Assembly: GCA_026994095.1 (NCBI GenBank)
Contig: JALWRU010000277.1
Location: 1-5,103, forward strand
Reading direction: 5' to 3'
DNA from: Nitrospira sp.
GTDB lineage: Bacteria > Nitrospirota > JACRHL01
DNA length: 5,103 bases
The notes under the pieces are model-generated. The model saw only the letters and a list, made by a program, of their open reading frames with translations. It searched no databases and was not told the DNA's origin. Below, one piece after another: positions 1-5,103 of the stretch; the stretch's first letter is position 1, and every line of letters starts with the position of its first letter. Both the position numbers and the translations under genes were made by a program.

Positions 1-92
1 ACGTCAATTTCGGCCCGCCGCAGAATATCCACGATGGCAACCGCCTCGATCTCTTCAAACCCCTCTGCCAACGGAACCAGTACCTGTGCCAT
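1..92 (-). CDS. DJ-1/PfpI (YajL/ThiJ-like) family protein, N-terminal fragment
   Basis: Only the first 30 codons are in the window; the gene runs off the left edge. The visible protein begins MAQVLVPLAEGFEEIEAV and continues into a VDILRRAEI helix. This is the characteristic first strand, loop and helix of DJ-1/YajL proteins. Glu16, the last Glu of the EEIE stretch, aligns with the conserved Glu18 of human DJ-1, which sits next to the reactive cysteine. That cysteine and the rest of the fold are off the window. The family comprises small cytosolic proteins linked to oxidative and carbonyl stress; the proposed protein-deglycase activity is debated. The ATG at 92-90 is chosen because an AGGGA lies 8 bases upstream and the family normally starts this close to the first strand. 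The gene is divergent from the HAD gene. YajL itself cannot be separated from other DJ-1 subgroups on this fragment. Confidence 0.85.
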   Translation of the reverse strand, partial: MAQVLVPLAEGFEEIEAVAIVDILRRAEID

Positions 93-100
93 GTGCCATT

Positions 101-105
101 TCCCT
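101..105 (-). promoter_or_regulatory. Shine-Dalgarno for the DJ-1-like gene
   Basis: On the minus strand AGGGA lies 8 bases before the ATG at 92-90. A second ATG at 99-97 is closer to this site but is in another frame and meets TGA after 14 codons. The site therefore supports 92 as the start. Confidence 0.6.
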
Positions 106-139
106 GTCTGCAAATGCCCTCATCCACCTAATAAAGGGT

Positions 140-168
140 AGTGTACCGCGCCCGGGCCGTCTTGTCCC
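140..168 (-). promoter_or_regulatory. candidate sigma-70-type promoter for the DJ-1-like gene
   Basis: Read on the minus strand, GGGACA (168-163) and TACACT (145-140) are separated by exactly 17 bases. Each matches the sigma-70 consensus at 4 of 6 positions. Transcription would start near 133 and give a leader of about 40 bases. It lies in the only non-coding stretch of useful size and points at the DJ-1-like gene. Two 4/6 hexamers are weak evidence in GC-rich DNA, so this is only a candidate. Confidence 0.35.
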
Positions 169-186
169 GAGGCGGTGGTGGGCCTG

Positions 187-195
187 TGGTATGAT
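187..195 (+). promoter_or_regulatory. candidate extended -10 promoter for the HAD gene
   Basis: TGGTATGAT on the plus strand fits the extended -10 pattern TGn followed by a TATAAT-like hexamer (TATGAT, 5 of 6). No good -35 lies at 16-18 bases. The nearest, TTGTCC at 162-167, is 22 bases away, which suits an extended -10 promoter that depends little on -35. The predicted transcription start is about 202, with a leader of about 39 bases before the ATG at 241. If real, it excludes an upstream GTG (175) as the translation start. Confidence 0.45.
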
Positions 196-231
196 CCCGC
201 CCAGTTAAACAGTGGTGTAGTGACGCAGCGT

Positions 232-236
232 GAGGA
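232..236 (+). promoter_or_regulatory. Shine-Dalgarno that decides the HAD start
   Basis: GAGGA ends 4 bases before the ATG at 241 (5 bases if GAGG is taken as the core). It is close but usable. Together with the family's usual N-terminus it favours 241 over the in-frame GTG codons at 175 and 178. Confidence 0.55.
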
Positions 237-240
237 CAAC

Positions 241-945
241 ATGACAACGGATGACTGTCTGGTACTGTTCGATTTTAACGGCGTGATCGCCGACGATGAG
301 CCGGTCCACCAGATGATGCTGCAAAAGGTCATGGCAGAGGAGGGGATTCAAATTTCCGATGCGGACTACCAGGACATCTACTTAGGGTTTGACGACCGGG
401 GCTGCTTCACCGAAGCCTACCGTCGCCAGGAGCGGGTGCTGGATGCAGACGGGCTGGCCGACCTCACCCGCCGCAAAAGCGCCTACTACGATGCCTATAT
501 CGCTGAAAATCTGGTGCTGTTCCCCAATGTAGTGGCGTGTGTGCAGGCATTGGCGGCTCAATTTCCGCTGGGCATTGTCTCCGGTGCGTTGGGGCAGGAG
601 ATTGAAAACATCTGCAAACAGGCCGGTATCTGGGAGCTGTTTGGGCTGGTGATTCCGGCGGAGGATACCGAGGCCTGCAAGCCCCATCCGGAGGGCTATC
701 TGAAGGCGCTGGCGCTCTATAATCTGGCGTTGGCCAGCCACGGGCGGTACATGGCCCCGGAGCAGTGTGTGGTGATTGAAGACTCGGTGGCCGGTGTCGC
801 TGCGGCGGTAGCGGCGGGCATGCGCTGTATCGCCGTGACCCACAGCTACCCGGCGTCGGCGCTGTCGCAGGCGGACCTGATTGTAGAGCAGGTGGCGCAG
901 ATCACCCCGCAGACCATCGCCTCCTTGCTGGACTCCTCTGCCTGA
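241..945 (+). CDS. HAD-superfamily hydrolase, beta-phosphoglucomutase/phosphatase-like, with variant DxN motif I
   Basis: A 234-residue protein, the normal length for HAD subfamily I enzymes with an alpha-helical cap inserted after motif I. Motif I is LFDFNGVIADDEP, with the nucleophile Asp11. Motif II is Ser114 in IVSGA, motif III is Lys147 in ACKPHPEGY, and motif IV is Glu180-Asp181 in VVIEDSVAGV. The ED form of motif IV, followed by SVAGVxAAxAAGM, is typical of the phosphoglucomutase/phosphatase-like group (YcjU, GS-like). Residues of about 20-95 form the helical cap. The odd point is Asn13 where phosphatases and phosphomutases have a second Asp, the usual general acid/base. Family knowledge predicts transfer of a phosphate from a small, probably sugar, phosphate in the cytosol through an aspartyl-phosphate; the substrate cannot be told. 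The gene is preceded by its own candidate promoter and converges on the epimerase operon. Family assignment is firm; activity is uncertain. Confidence 0.88.
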   Translation: MTTDDCLVLFDFNGVIADDEPVHQMMLQKVMAEEGIQISDADYQDIYLGFDDRGCFTEAYRRQERVLDADGLADLTRRKSAYYDAYIAENLVLFPNVVACVQALAAQFPLGIVSGALGQEIENICKQAGIWELFGLVIPAEDTEACKPHPEGYLKALALYNLALASHGRYMAPEQCVVIEDSVAGVAAAVAAGMRCIAVTHSYPASALSQADLIVEQVAQITPQTIASLLDSSA

Positions 946-957
946 CTGCCGGGCTGT

Positions 958-1881
958 CTATTTGGCGGCCTTTTGCTTGAACCAGGCCACTGTCTGCGCC
1001 AGACCATCCTCCAGTGAGGTGAGGGCCTGCCAGTCGGTTTCACCGTCCAGTTTGGCGGCTGAGATCAGGCTGCGCATCTGCTCCCCGGCCTTGGCCGGGC
1101 CGTGCCCTGCGGGAATGTCGCAACCGGCCTGCTTGGCGATCAACTCGTACAGTCGATTGACGTCGGTTTCCACGTTGGTGCCCACGTTATAGGGGCCGGT
1201 CAACTCCGCATTAAAGGCGGTGATAAAGGCGTCGACCACGTCTTCAACAAAGACATAGTCACGGGTCTGTTTGCCGGTGCCGTTGATGGTCGGGGCCTGG
1301 CCCGCCAGCATCTTTTCGCTGAAGATGGCCACCACCCCGGCCTCCCCGTGGGGGTCCTGACGGGGGCCGTAGACATTGGCCAGCCGCATGCAGGCACACC
1401 GTACCCCACGGGCGGTGTAGTAGTCGGCATACAACTCGCCAGCCCGCTTGGTGATGCCGTAGGGGGACAAGGGGCGGGTGGCATCCGCCTCAGTGGCGGG
1501 AAAGTGATCTTGCTCACCGTAGACCGCACCGCCAGAGCTGGCAAACACCAGCCGGGGGCAGCCGGAGTTGAGGCACGCTTCCAGTACGTTGATCATGCCG
1601 AGAATATTGATCTCCGCATCGAACATCGGCTCTTCTACACTGCGCCGCACCTCCATCTGCGCCGCCAGATGAAAGACCACCTGTGGGCGGAAGTCGTTGA
1701 ACACACGGGCCAGTTTGGCCGATCGAATATCCAGCTTTTTGAAACTGGCACCCTTGTTGATCTGCTTTTTGGTACCGTGGCTCAAATCGTCCACCACCAG
1801 CACTTCGTGGCCCGCCAGAATCAACTGATCCACCAGGTGGGAGCCGATAAAACCAGCGCCGCCAGTCACCAGACACTTCAT
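958..1881 (-). CDS. NAD-dependent extended SDR, UDP-glucose 4-epimerase-like
   Basis: A 307-residue extended short-chain dehydrogenase/reductase. The Rossmann motif TGGAGFIGSH gives Gly7, Gly10 and Gly13. The acidic pair Asp31-Asp32 at the end of strand 2 indicates NAD rather than NADP. Asp51 (LDIR) should contact the adenine, and HLAAQ is at 71-75. The active site is Ser115/Ser116 in FASSGGAVYG with Tyr141 and Lys145 in SPYGITK. The HLAAQMEVRRSVEEP stretch and the ANVYGPRQDPHGEAG stretch (168-182) are typical of bacterial and archaeal proteins annotated as UDP-glucose 4-epimerase. Expected role: interconversion of UDP-glucose and UDP-galactose, or their N-acetyl forms, for surface glycans or galactose use. 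Nothing here fixes the substrate. It is last in the operon; its ATG overlaps the TGA of the preceding epimerase (ATGA), so translation is probably coupled. Stop is TAG. No intrinsic terminator is evident before the convergent HAD gene. Confidence 0.88.
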   Translation of the reverse strand: MKCLVTGGAGFIGSHLVDQLILAGHEVLVVDDLSHGTKKQINKGASFKKLDIRSAKLARVFNDFRPQVVFHLAAQMEVRRSVEEPMFDAEINILGMINVLEACLNSGCPRLVFASSGGAVYGEQDHFPATEADATRPLSPYGITKRAGELYADYYTARGVRCACMRLANVYGPRQDPHGEAGVVAIFSEKMLAGQAPTINGTGKQTRDYVFVEDVVDAFITAFNAELTGPYNVGTNVETDVNRLYELIAKQAGCDIPAGHGPAKAGEQMRSLISAAKLDGETDWQALTSLEDGLAQTVAWFKQKAAK

Positions 1882-2849
1882 GGGGTGCGTTCCTTTCCTT
1901 CAGATAGATACCAGGCCACGTACCGGGGTATTCCGTCGCGGATGGGGGTCGTGGGGGCGTAACCGATCTCGGCGCGGGCCAGAGCGATGTCCGCATAGGT
2001 GACCGATACGTCACCCGGTTGCGACGGCTGCCGATCAAGTACCGCTGATTTACCTAATGCGGACTCAATGGCGGCCACCAGTTCTACCAGCGTGGTGGTC
2101 TCCGACTCGCCCAGATTATAGATGGCGTAGGGTGCCCGTTTGGCCAGCGCCGCCCGTACCCCGGTGACAATGTCGTCAATATAGGTGTAATCCCTGCGGC
2201 TGGTGCCGTCACCAAAGAACGGGATGGCCTCGCCCCGGTCGATCAGGCGGGTGAACTTGGCAATGGCCAGATCGGGCCGCTGTCGAGGGCCGTAGACGGT
2301 AAAAAAGCGCAGGCAGGTGATCGGCAGTTGATACAGGTGATGGTAGGTGTGGCAGATCAGCTCGCCGGCTTTTTTGGTGGCGGCGTAGGGGGAGATGGGA
2401 TGATCCACCCGGTCCACCTCGGCGAAGGGCACCTTGTCGTTGTTGCCGTAGACGCTGGAGGAGGAGGCAAATACAAAATTCTCCACCCCGTGATCCCGCG
2501 CGCACTCCAATAGTGCCGAGGTGCCTGCTACGTTCACATCCTGATAGCGGTACGGTTCGGCAATGGATGGTCGCACCCCGGCCAGCGCCGCCAGATGGAT
2601 CACCTCGCGCACCTGATGGTCGGTAAATAGCGTGGCCAGCCCGTCCTGATCGCGAATATCACCCTCCACGAGTGTGAACTGCGGGGTGTCATTGAGTCGG
2701 GTCAGGTTGTGCTGTTTCAGGCGGCGGTCGTAGAACGGGTCGAAGTTGTCCAGCCCCACCACCCGGCGACCGTCGGCCACCAGCGATTCGGCCAGATGAG
2801 AACCGATAAAACCGGCTGCGCCGGTAATCAGTATGGTGCCGTCGTCCAT
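1878..2849 (-). CDS. NAD-dependent extended SDR, UDP-glucuronate 4-epimerase-like
   Basis: A 323-residue extended SDR. The nucleotide-binding motif TGAAGFIGSH gives Gly10, Gly13 and Gly16, and Asp34 in GLDNFDPFYD marks NAD use. Asp64 (GDIRD) follows. HLAALAGVRPSIAEP spans 85-99. The catalytic residues are the Ser129-132 run in FASSSSVYG with Tyr155 and Lys159 in SPYAATKK. The DNFDPFYD loop, the AGVRPSI stretch and RFFTVYGPRQRPDLAIAKF (181-199) resemble UDP-glucuronate 4-epimerases such as CapI/LspL types, whose usual form is RFFTVYGPxxRPDMA. Expected role: supply of UDP-galacturonate, or a related 4-epimerised sugar nucleotide, for capsule or lipopolysaccharide. GDP-mannose dehydratase-like or other UDP-hexose epimerase activity remains possible. 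The gene begins 7 bases after tlyA and overlaps the next epimerase by 4 bases. It shares the fold with that neighbour but differs along its length, so the pair is not a recent duplication. Confidence 0.87.
   Translation of the reverse strand: MDDGTILITGAAGFIGSHLAESLVADGRRVVGLDNFDPFYDRRLKQHNLTRLNDTPQFTLVEGDIRDQDGLATLFTDHQVREVIHLAALAGVRPSIAEPYRYQDVNVAGTSALLECARDHGVENFVFASSSSVYGNNDKVPFAEVDRVDHPISPYAATKKAGELICHTYHHLYQLPITCLRFFTVYGPRQRPDLAIAKFTRLIDRGEAIPFFGDGTSRRDYTYIDDIVTGVRAALAKRAPYAIYNLGESETTTLVELVAAIESALGKSAVLDRQPSQPGDVSVTYADIALARAEIGYAPTTPIRDGIPRYVAWYLSEGKERTP
1890..1900 (-). promoter_or_regulatory. Shine-Dalgarno for the downstream epimerase, inside the preceding gene
   Basis: The minus strand reads AAGGAAAGGAA, two overlapping AAGGAA units, the nearer one 8 bases before the ATG at 1881. 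It lies within the last codons of the upstream epimerase and encodes part of its EGKERTP tail. The downstream gene can therefore initiate on its own as well as by reinitiation at the ATGA overlap. Confidence 0.65.
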
Positions 2850-2854
2850 GAGTA

Positions 2855-2858
2855 TCCT
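2855..2858 (-). promoter_or_regulatory. Shine-Dalgarno for the first epimerase, overlapping the tlyA stop
   Basis: AGGA on the minus strand lies 5 bases before the ATG at 2849 and shares two bases with the TAG stop of tlyA (2859-2857). Ribosomes finishing tlyA end on the initiation site, which suggests coupled translation. Confidence 0.6.
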
Positions 2859-3636
2859 ATGAGGTGTTCACCGGATCACCGGCCTGCGCCGGATCGGCAC
2901 GCACCAGATGAATCAGGTATTCCACATTGCCTTTGGCCCCGGTGATGGAGGAGGTTGTCATCTCCAACAGGGTCAGTCCTTCCGCCTCGGCGGCGCTGGT
3001 TACCTGCTGAATGGCGTCCTGCCGAGCGGCTTCATCACGAACGATTCCACCCTTGCCCACCCGCGCGCGGCCCACCTCAAACTGGGGTTTGACCAGCAGC
3101 ACCATGTGCCCTGCATCAGCCAACAGGGATTGTAGCGCGGGTAACACGCAGGTCAACGAAATAAACGACAGGTCGCCGACAATCAACTGCATGGGGTGGG
3201 GCATATCGCCGGGGGTCAGGTGACGCACATTGGTGCGGTCCATGACCGTGACCCGCTGGTCATTGGCCAAGCGGCTATCCAGTTGGCCATAACCCACATC
3301 GGCAGCGACCACATGAGCGGCCCCCCGTTGTAGCAGACAGTCGGTAAAACCGCCGGTAGAGGCCCCCGCGTCCAGCGCCTTCAAACCGGTTACATCCAGC
3401 CCAAAGGTATCCAGCGCGCCTGCCAGTTTAAAGCCACCACGGCTCACGTAGGGGGGCGGGGAGTCACAGGTCAGCACCGTGTCCGCCGGGTAACGAACCC
3501 CGGCCTTGGTGACCACCTGACCGTCAATGCGTACCCGTCCGGCCATAATCGAGGCCGCCGCACGGGTGCGGTTGTCCGCCAGCCCCTGCGCGACCATCAA
3601 CTGGTCCAGCCGGACCTTTTCAATGGCACGGGCCAC
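2857..3636 (-). CDS. tlyA: TlyA family 16S/23S rRNA (cytidine-2'-O)-methyltransferase
   Basis: A 259-residue protein with an N-terminal S4 RNA-binding domain (about 8-58: RLDQLMVAQGLADNRTRA, then GRVRIDGQ) and an FtsJ/RrmJ-like methyltransferase domain. The linker ends in YVSRGGFKL. The SAM-binding motif is LDAGASTGGFTDCL (88-101). The K-D-K-E tetrad is Lys70, Asp155 (VGDLSFIS), Lys183 (LVKPQFE) and Glu239 (GNVEY). These are one residue off the Lys69/Asp154/Lys182/Glu238 set described for Mycobacterium tuberculosis TlyA. Family role: 2'-O-methylation of C1920 in 23S rRNA and, in the longer type, of C1409 in 16S rRNA, which sets capreomycin sensitivity; haemolysin annotations of this family are historical. 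Whether this one modifies both sites cannot be read here. The start is GTG with only a weak GAG 9 bases upstream; an in-frame TGA at 3654-3652 rules out a longer form. It follows dxs by 30 bases. Confidence 0.95.
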   Translation of the reverse strand: MARAIEKVRLDQLMVAQGLADNRTRAAASIMAGRVRIDGQVVTKAGVRYPADTVLTCDSPPPYVSRGGFKLAGALDTFGLDVTGLKALDAGASTGGFTDCLLQRGAAHVVAADVGYGQLDSRLANDQRVTVMDRTNVRHLTPGDMPHPMQLIVGDLSFISLTCVLPALQSLLADAGHMVLLVKPQFEVGRARVGKGGIVRDEAARQDAIQQVTSAAEAEGLTLLEMTTSSITGAKGNVEYLIHLVRADPAQAGDPVNTS

Positions 3637-3666
3637 GGGGAGATGCTCAGGTCAGAATCGCGAGGG

Positions 3667-5103
3667 TTAGGAGGCTTCCATGGCCAGCGATTCGGTGTGA
3701 CGTTTCACCGACTGGCTTGGGTGAATGCGGCCCCACATGGCGCGGGCGGCGCTGGCGATGCCTTCGGTATCCAGCCCCAGATCGGCCCGCAGTCGCGGCT
3801 GCGGCCCCTGCTCGATAAACTGGTCGGGGATGCCCAGACGGCGTACCGGCAGGGTGATATCCGCCGTTTCCAGACACTCCAGCACGGCACTGCCAAAACC
3901 GCCTGCCAGGGCGTTCTCTTCAATGGTGACGATACCACCGGTCTGCCGGGCAGCAGTCAAGACCACCTGCTCATCCAGCGGTTTCACAAAACGTGCGTCG
4001 ATGACCCGCGCATTGATGCCCTCGGCGGCCAGTAATTCAGCGGCTTCCAGCGCCGGGGCGACCATGGTGCCCAAGGCCAGCAAGGTGAGGTCGTCGCCCT
4101 CCCGCAGGGTCTCGGCGGTGCCGACCTGTACCGACGAAAAGCCCTCCAGCGGAACCCCGTCGGGGACGGTGCCACGGGGGTAGCGCAAGGCCACCGGGCC
4201 GTCCTGCTGAGTGGCGGTATAGAGCATGTCGCGCAGTAGCCGCCCATTGCGCGGCACCATCACGGTGAGGTTGGGAATACTGCGCAGGTAAGACAGATCG
4301 AACACCCCATGATGGGTCGGGCCGTCATCGCCCACCAGACCGGACCGGTCCAGCGCAAACACTACGGGCAGGTTTTGCAGGGCCACATCGTGGATCACCT
4401 GATCGTAACCGCGCTGCAAGAAGGTGGAGTAGATGGCCGCCACCGGTTTCATGCCCTGTGTTGCCAGGCCGGCGGCAAAGGTCACCGCATGCTGCTCGGC
4501 AATGCCCACATCAAAGAAGCGGTCGGGAAAGCGGTCGGCAAAGCTGGCGGTACCGGTGCCGGTGGGCATGGCGGCAGTCACCGCCACCACGTTGTCATCC
4601 GCCTCGGCCAACTCAATCAAGGCCTGTCCGAATACCTTGGTATATGGAGGGTCGGAAGAGACGGTGTTCTTGACCCCCACGGTTTTGTCGAACTTGGGGG
4701 TGCCGTGATAGCTGATCGGGTTGTCCTCGGCCAGGGAGTAGCCCTTGCCCTTTTTGGTGACCACATGCAGCAGCACCGGCCCCTTGATGTTGCGGATGTT
4801 CTCCAGCGTGGGGATGAGATGCTCCAGATTGTGACCGTCGATGGGGCCGAGGTAGCAGAAGCCGAACTCCTCAAACACCCAGCCGGGGGTAATGAACCCC
4901 TTGACCGCCTCTTCGGCCTTTCTGGCCACCTTGAGCACCGAGGCACCCACCCGCGGGATATTGGCCAGAATCTGCTCGGTCTCCTCCCGTACCCGAAGGG
5001 CCAGATCGCCGGTGAGGATGCGGTTGAGGTAAGAGGAGATCGCCCCTACGTTGGGAGAGATCGACATCTCGTTGTCGTTCAGCACCACCAGCAGGTTGCG
5101 CTT
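3667..5103 (-). CDS. dxs: 1-deoxy-D-xylulose-5-phosphate synthase, N-terminus beyond the window
   Basis: The last 478 residues of a protein normally about 620-640 long; the start lies past the right edge, so roughly 165-170 residues, including the GDG thiamine-diphosphate motif, are not seen. Dxs condenses pyruvate with glyceraldehyde 3-phosphate to make DXP, the first step of the MEP isoprenoid pathway and a precursor of thiamine and pyridoxal phosphate. Visible marks, numbered from the first complete codon: NDNEMSIS (9-16), whose Asn helps bind Mg and thiamine diphosphate; YLGPIDGHN (84-92); KKGKGY (117-122); GIAEQHA with Glu203, equivalent to catalytic Glu370 of E. coli; YSTFLQRGYDQ (225-235); GDDGPTHHG (258-266); and the transketolase C-terminal domain ending with GIPDQFIEQG (424-433). 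The reading frame is open through the right edge, so the GTG at 5088 is not the start. Stop is TAA. It is the first visible gene of the operon; in related loci xseB and ispA commonly precede it. Confidence 0.97.
   Translation of the reverse strand, partial: KRNLLVVLNDNEMSISPNVGAISSYLNRILTGDLALRVREETEQILANIPRVGASVLKVARKAEEAVKGFITPGWVFEEFGFCYLGPIDGHNLEHLIPTLENIRNIKGPVLLHVVTKKGKGYSLAEDNPISYHGTPKFDKTVGVKNTVSSDPPYTKVFGQALIELAEADDNVVAVTAAMPTGTGTASFADRFPDRFFDVGIAEQHAVTFAAGLATQGMKPVAAIYSTFLQRGYDQVIHDVALQNLPVVFALDRSGLVGDDGPTHHGVFDLSYLRSIPNLTVMVPRNGRLLRDMLYTATQQDGPVALRYPRGTVPDGVPLEGFSSVQVGTAETLREGDDLTLLALGTMVAPALEAAELLAAEGINARVIDARFVKPLDEQVVLTAARQTGGIVTIEENALAGGFGSAVLECLETADITLPVRRLGIPDQFIEQGPQPRLRADLGLDTEGIASAARAMWGRIHPSQSVKRHTESLAMEAS

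Noticed and set aside
58..99. Fourteen-codon upstream frame starting at the ATG 99-97, overlapping the DJ-1-like start
   Set aside because: The ATG sits only 1 base from the AGGGA, too close to initiate well, and nothing suggests a regulatory leader peptide.
175..240. GTG-initiated 22-residue N-terminal extension of the HAD protein
   Set aside because: The extension would precede the candidate extended -10 element, lacks a Shine-Dalgarno and has no counterpart in the family, where motif I lies about 10 residues from the start.
382..843. 153-codon minus-strand frame opposite the HAD gene
   Set aside because: It is antisense to a gene with all HAD motifs, and the His/Arg/Gln-rich product is typical of a shadow frame.
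966..988. GGCCT...AGGCC inverted repeat as a terminator of the HAD gene
   Set aside because: The stem is 5 bp with a 12-base loop, has no T-run after it and lies inside the epimerase coding sequence.
1102..1962. 286-codon open frame on the plus strand opposite the epimerases
   Set aside because: It is antisense to two well-supported enzymes, has no recognisable domain or ribosome site, and is the kind of long shadow frame expected in GC-rich coding DNA.
1514..2038. 174-codon minus-strand frame spanning the epimerase junction
   Set aside because: It is an out-of-frame reading of both epimerases with low-complexity composition and no family features.
1878..2849. Tandem epimerases as a recent gene duplication
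   Set aside because: They share only the general extended-SDR motifs; their loops, lengths and signature stretches belong to different subgroups.
5086..5088. GTG at 5088 as the dxs start
   Set aside because: The frame stays open to the window edge and the preceding codons encode the conserved strand leading into NDNEMSIS, so the start is outside the window.

Overview
The window is a dense, GC-rich stretch of bacterial chromosome and looks proteobacterial. Spacing is tight, Shine-Dalgarno sequences are AGGA/GAGG-like, and the gene set is mostly housekeeping. I cannot place it more finely from the sequence. A dxs-tlyA pair is known from several phyla (for example dxs-yqxC in Bacillus) and from many proteobacteria, but not from enteric bacteria, which lack tlyA. 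I saw no mobile element, tRNA, rRNA, CRISPR array or long repeat.

Layout. At the left edge, on the minus strand, are the first 30 codons of a DJ-1/PfpI-family (YajL-like) protein (1-92). A 148-base divergent spacer (93-240) holds a candidate promoter for each direction. A plus-strand gene for a HAD-superfamily phosphatase/phosphomutase-like protein follows (241-945). It converges, with a 12-base gap, on a four-gene minus-strand run that fills the rest of the window. In transcription order this run is dxs (3' three quarters only, 5103-3667), tlyA (3636-2857), a UDP-glucuronate 4-epimerase-like extended SDR (2849-1878) and a UDP-glucose 4-epimerase-like extended SDR (1881-958). Gaps within the run are 30 bases, 7 bases and a 4-base ATGA overlap, so it is very probably one transcription unit whose promoter lies beyond the right edge.

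How the genes may work together. Dxs makes 1-deoxy-D-xylulose 5-phosphate, the entry metabolite of the MEP isoprenoid pathway and a precursor of thiamine and pyridoxal phosphate. TlyA methylates ribosomal RNA. The two epimerases probably interconvert UDP-sugars for envelope polysaccharide. A link through undecaprenyl-phosphate (an isoprenoid carrier) and UDP-sugars (the donors) is possible, but it is inference: the window contains no glycosyltransferase, flippase or polymerase.

I do not see a clearly new biological system. The points most worth a second look are the HAD protein with Asn in place of the second motif-I Asp, and the coupled epimerase pair attached to a dxs-tlyA operon. All intergenic gaps are under 150 bases; the largest (93-240) is annotated below.
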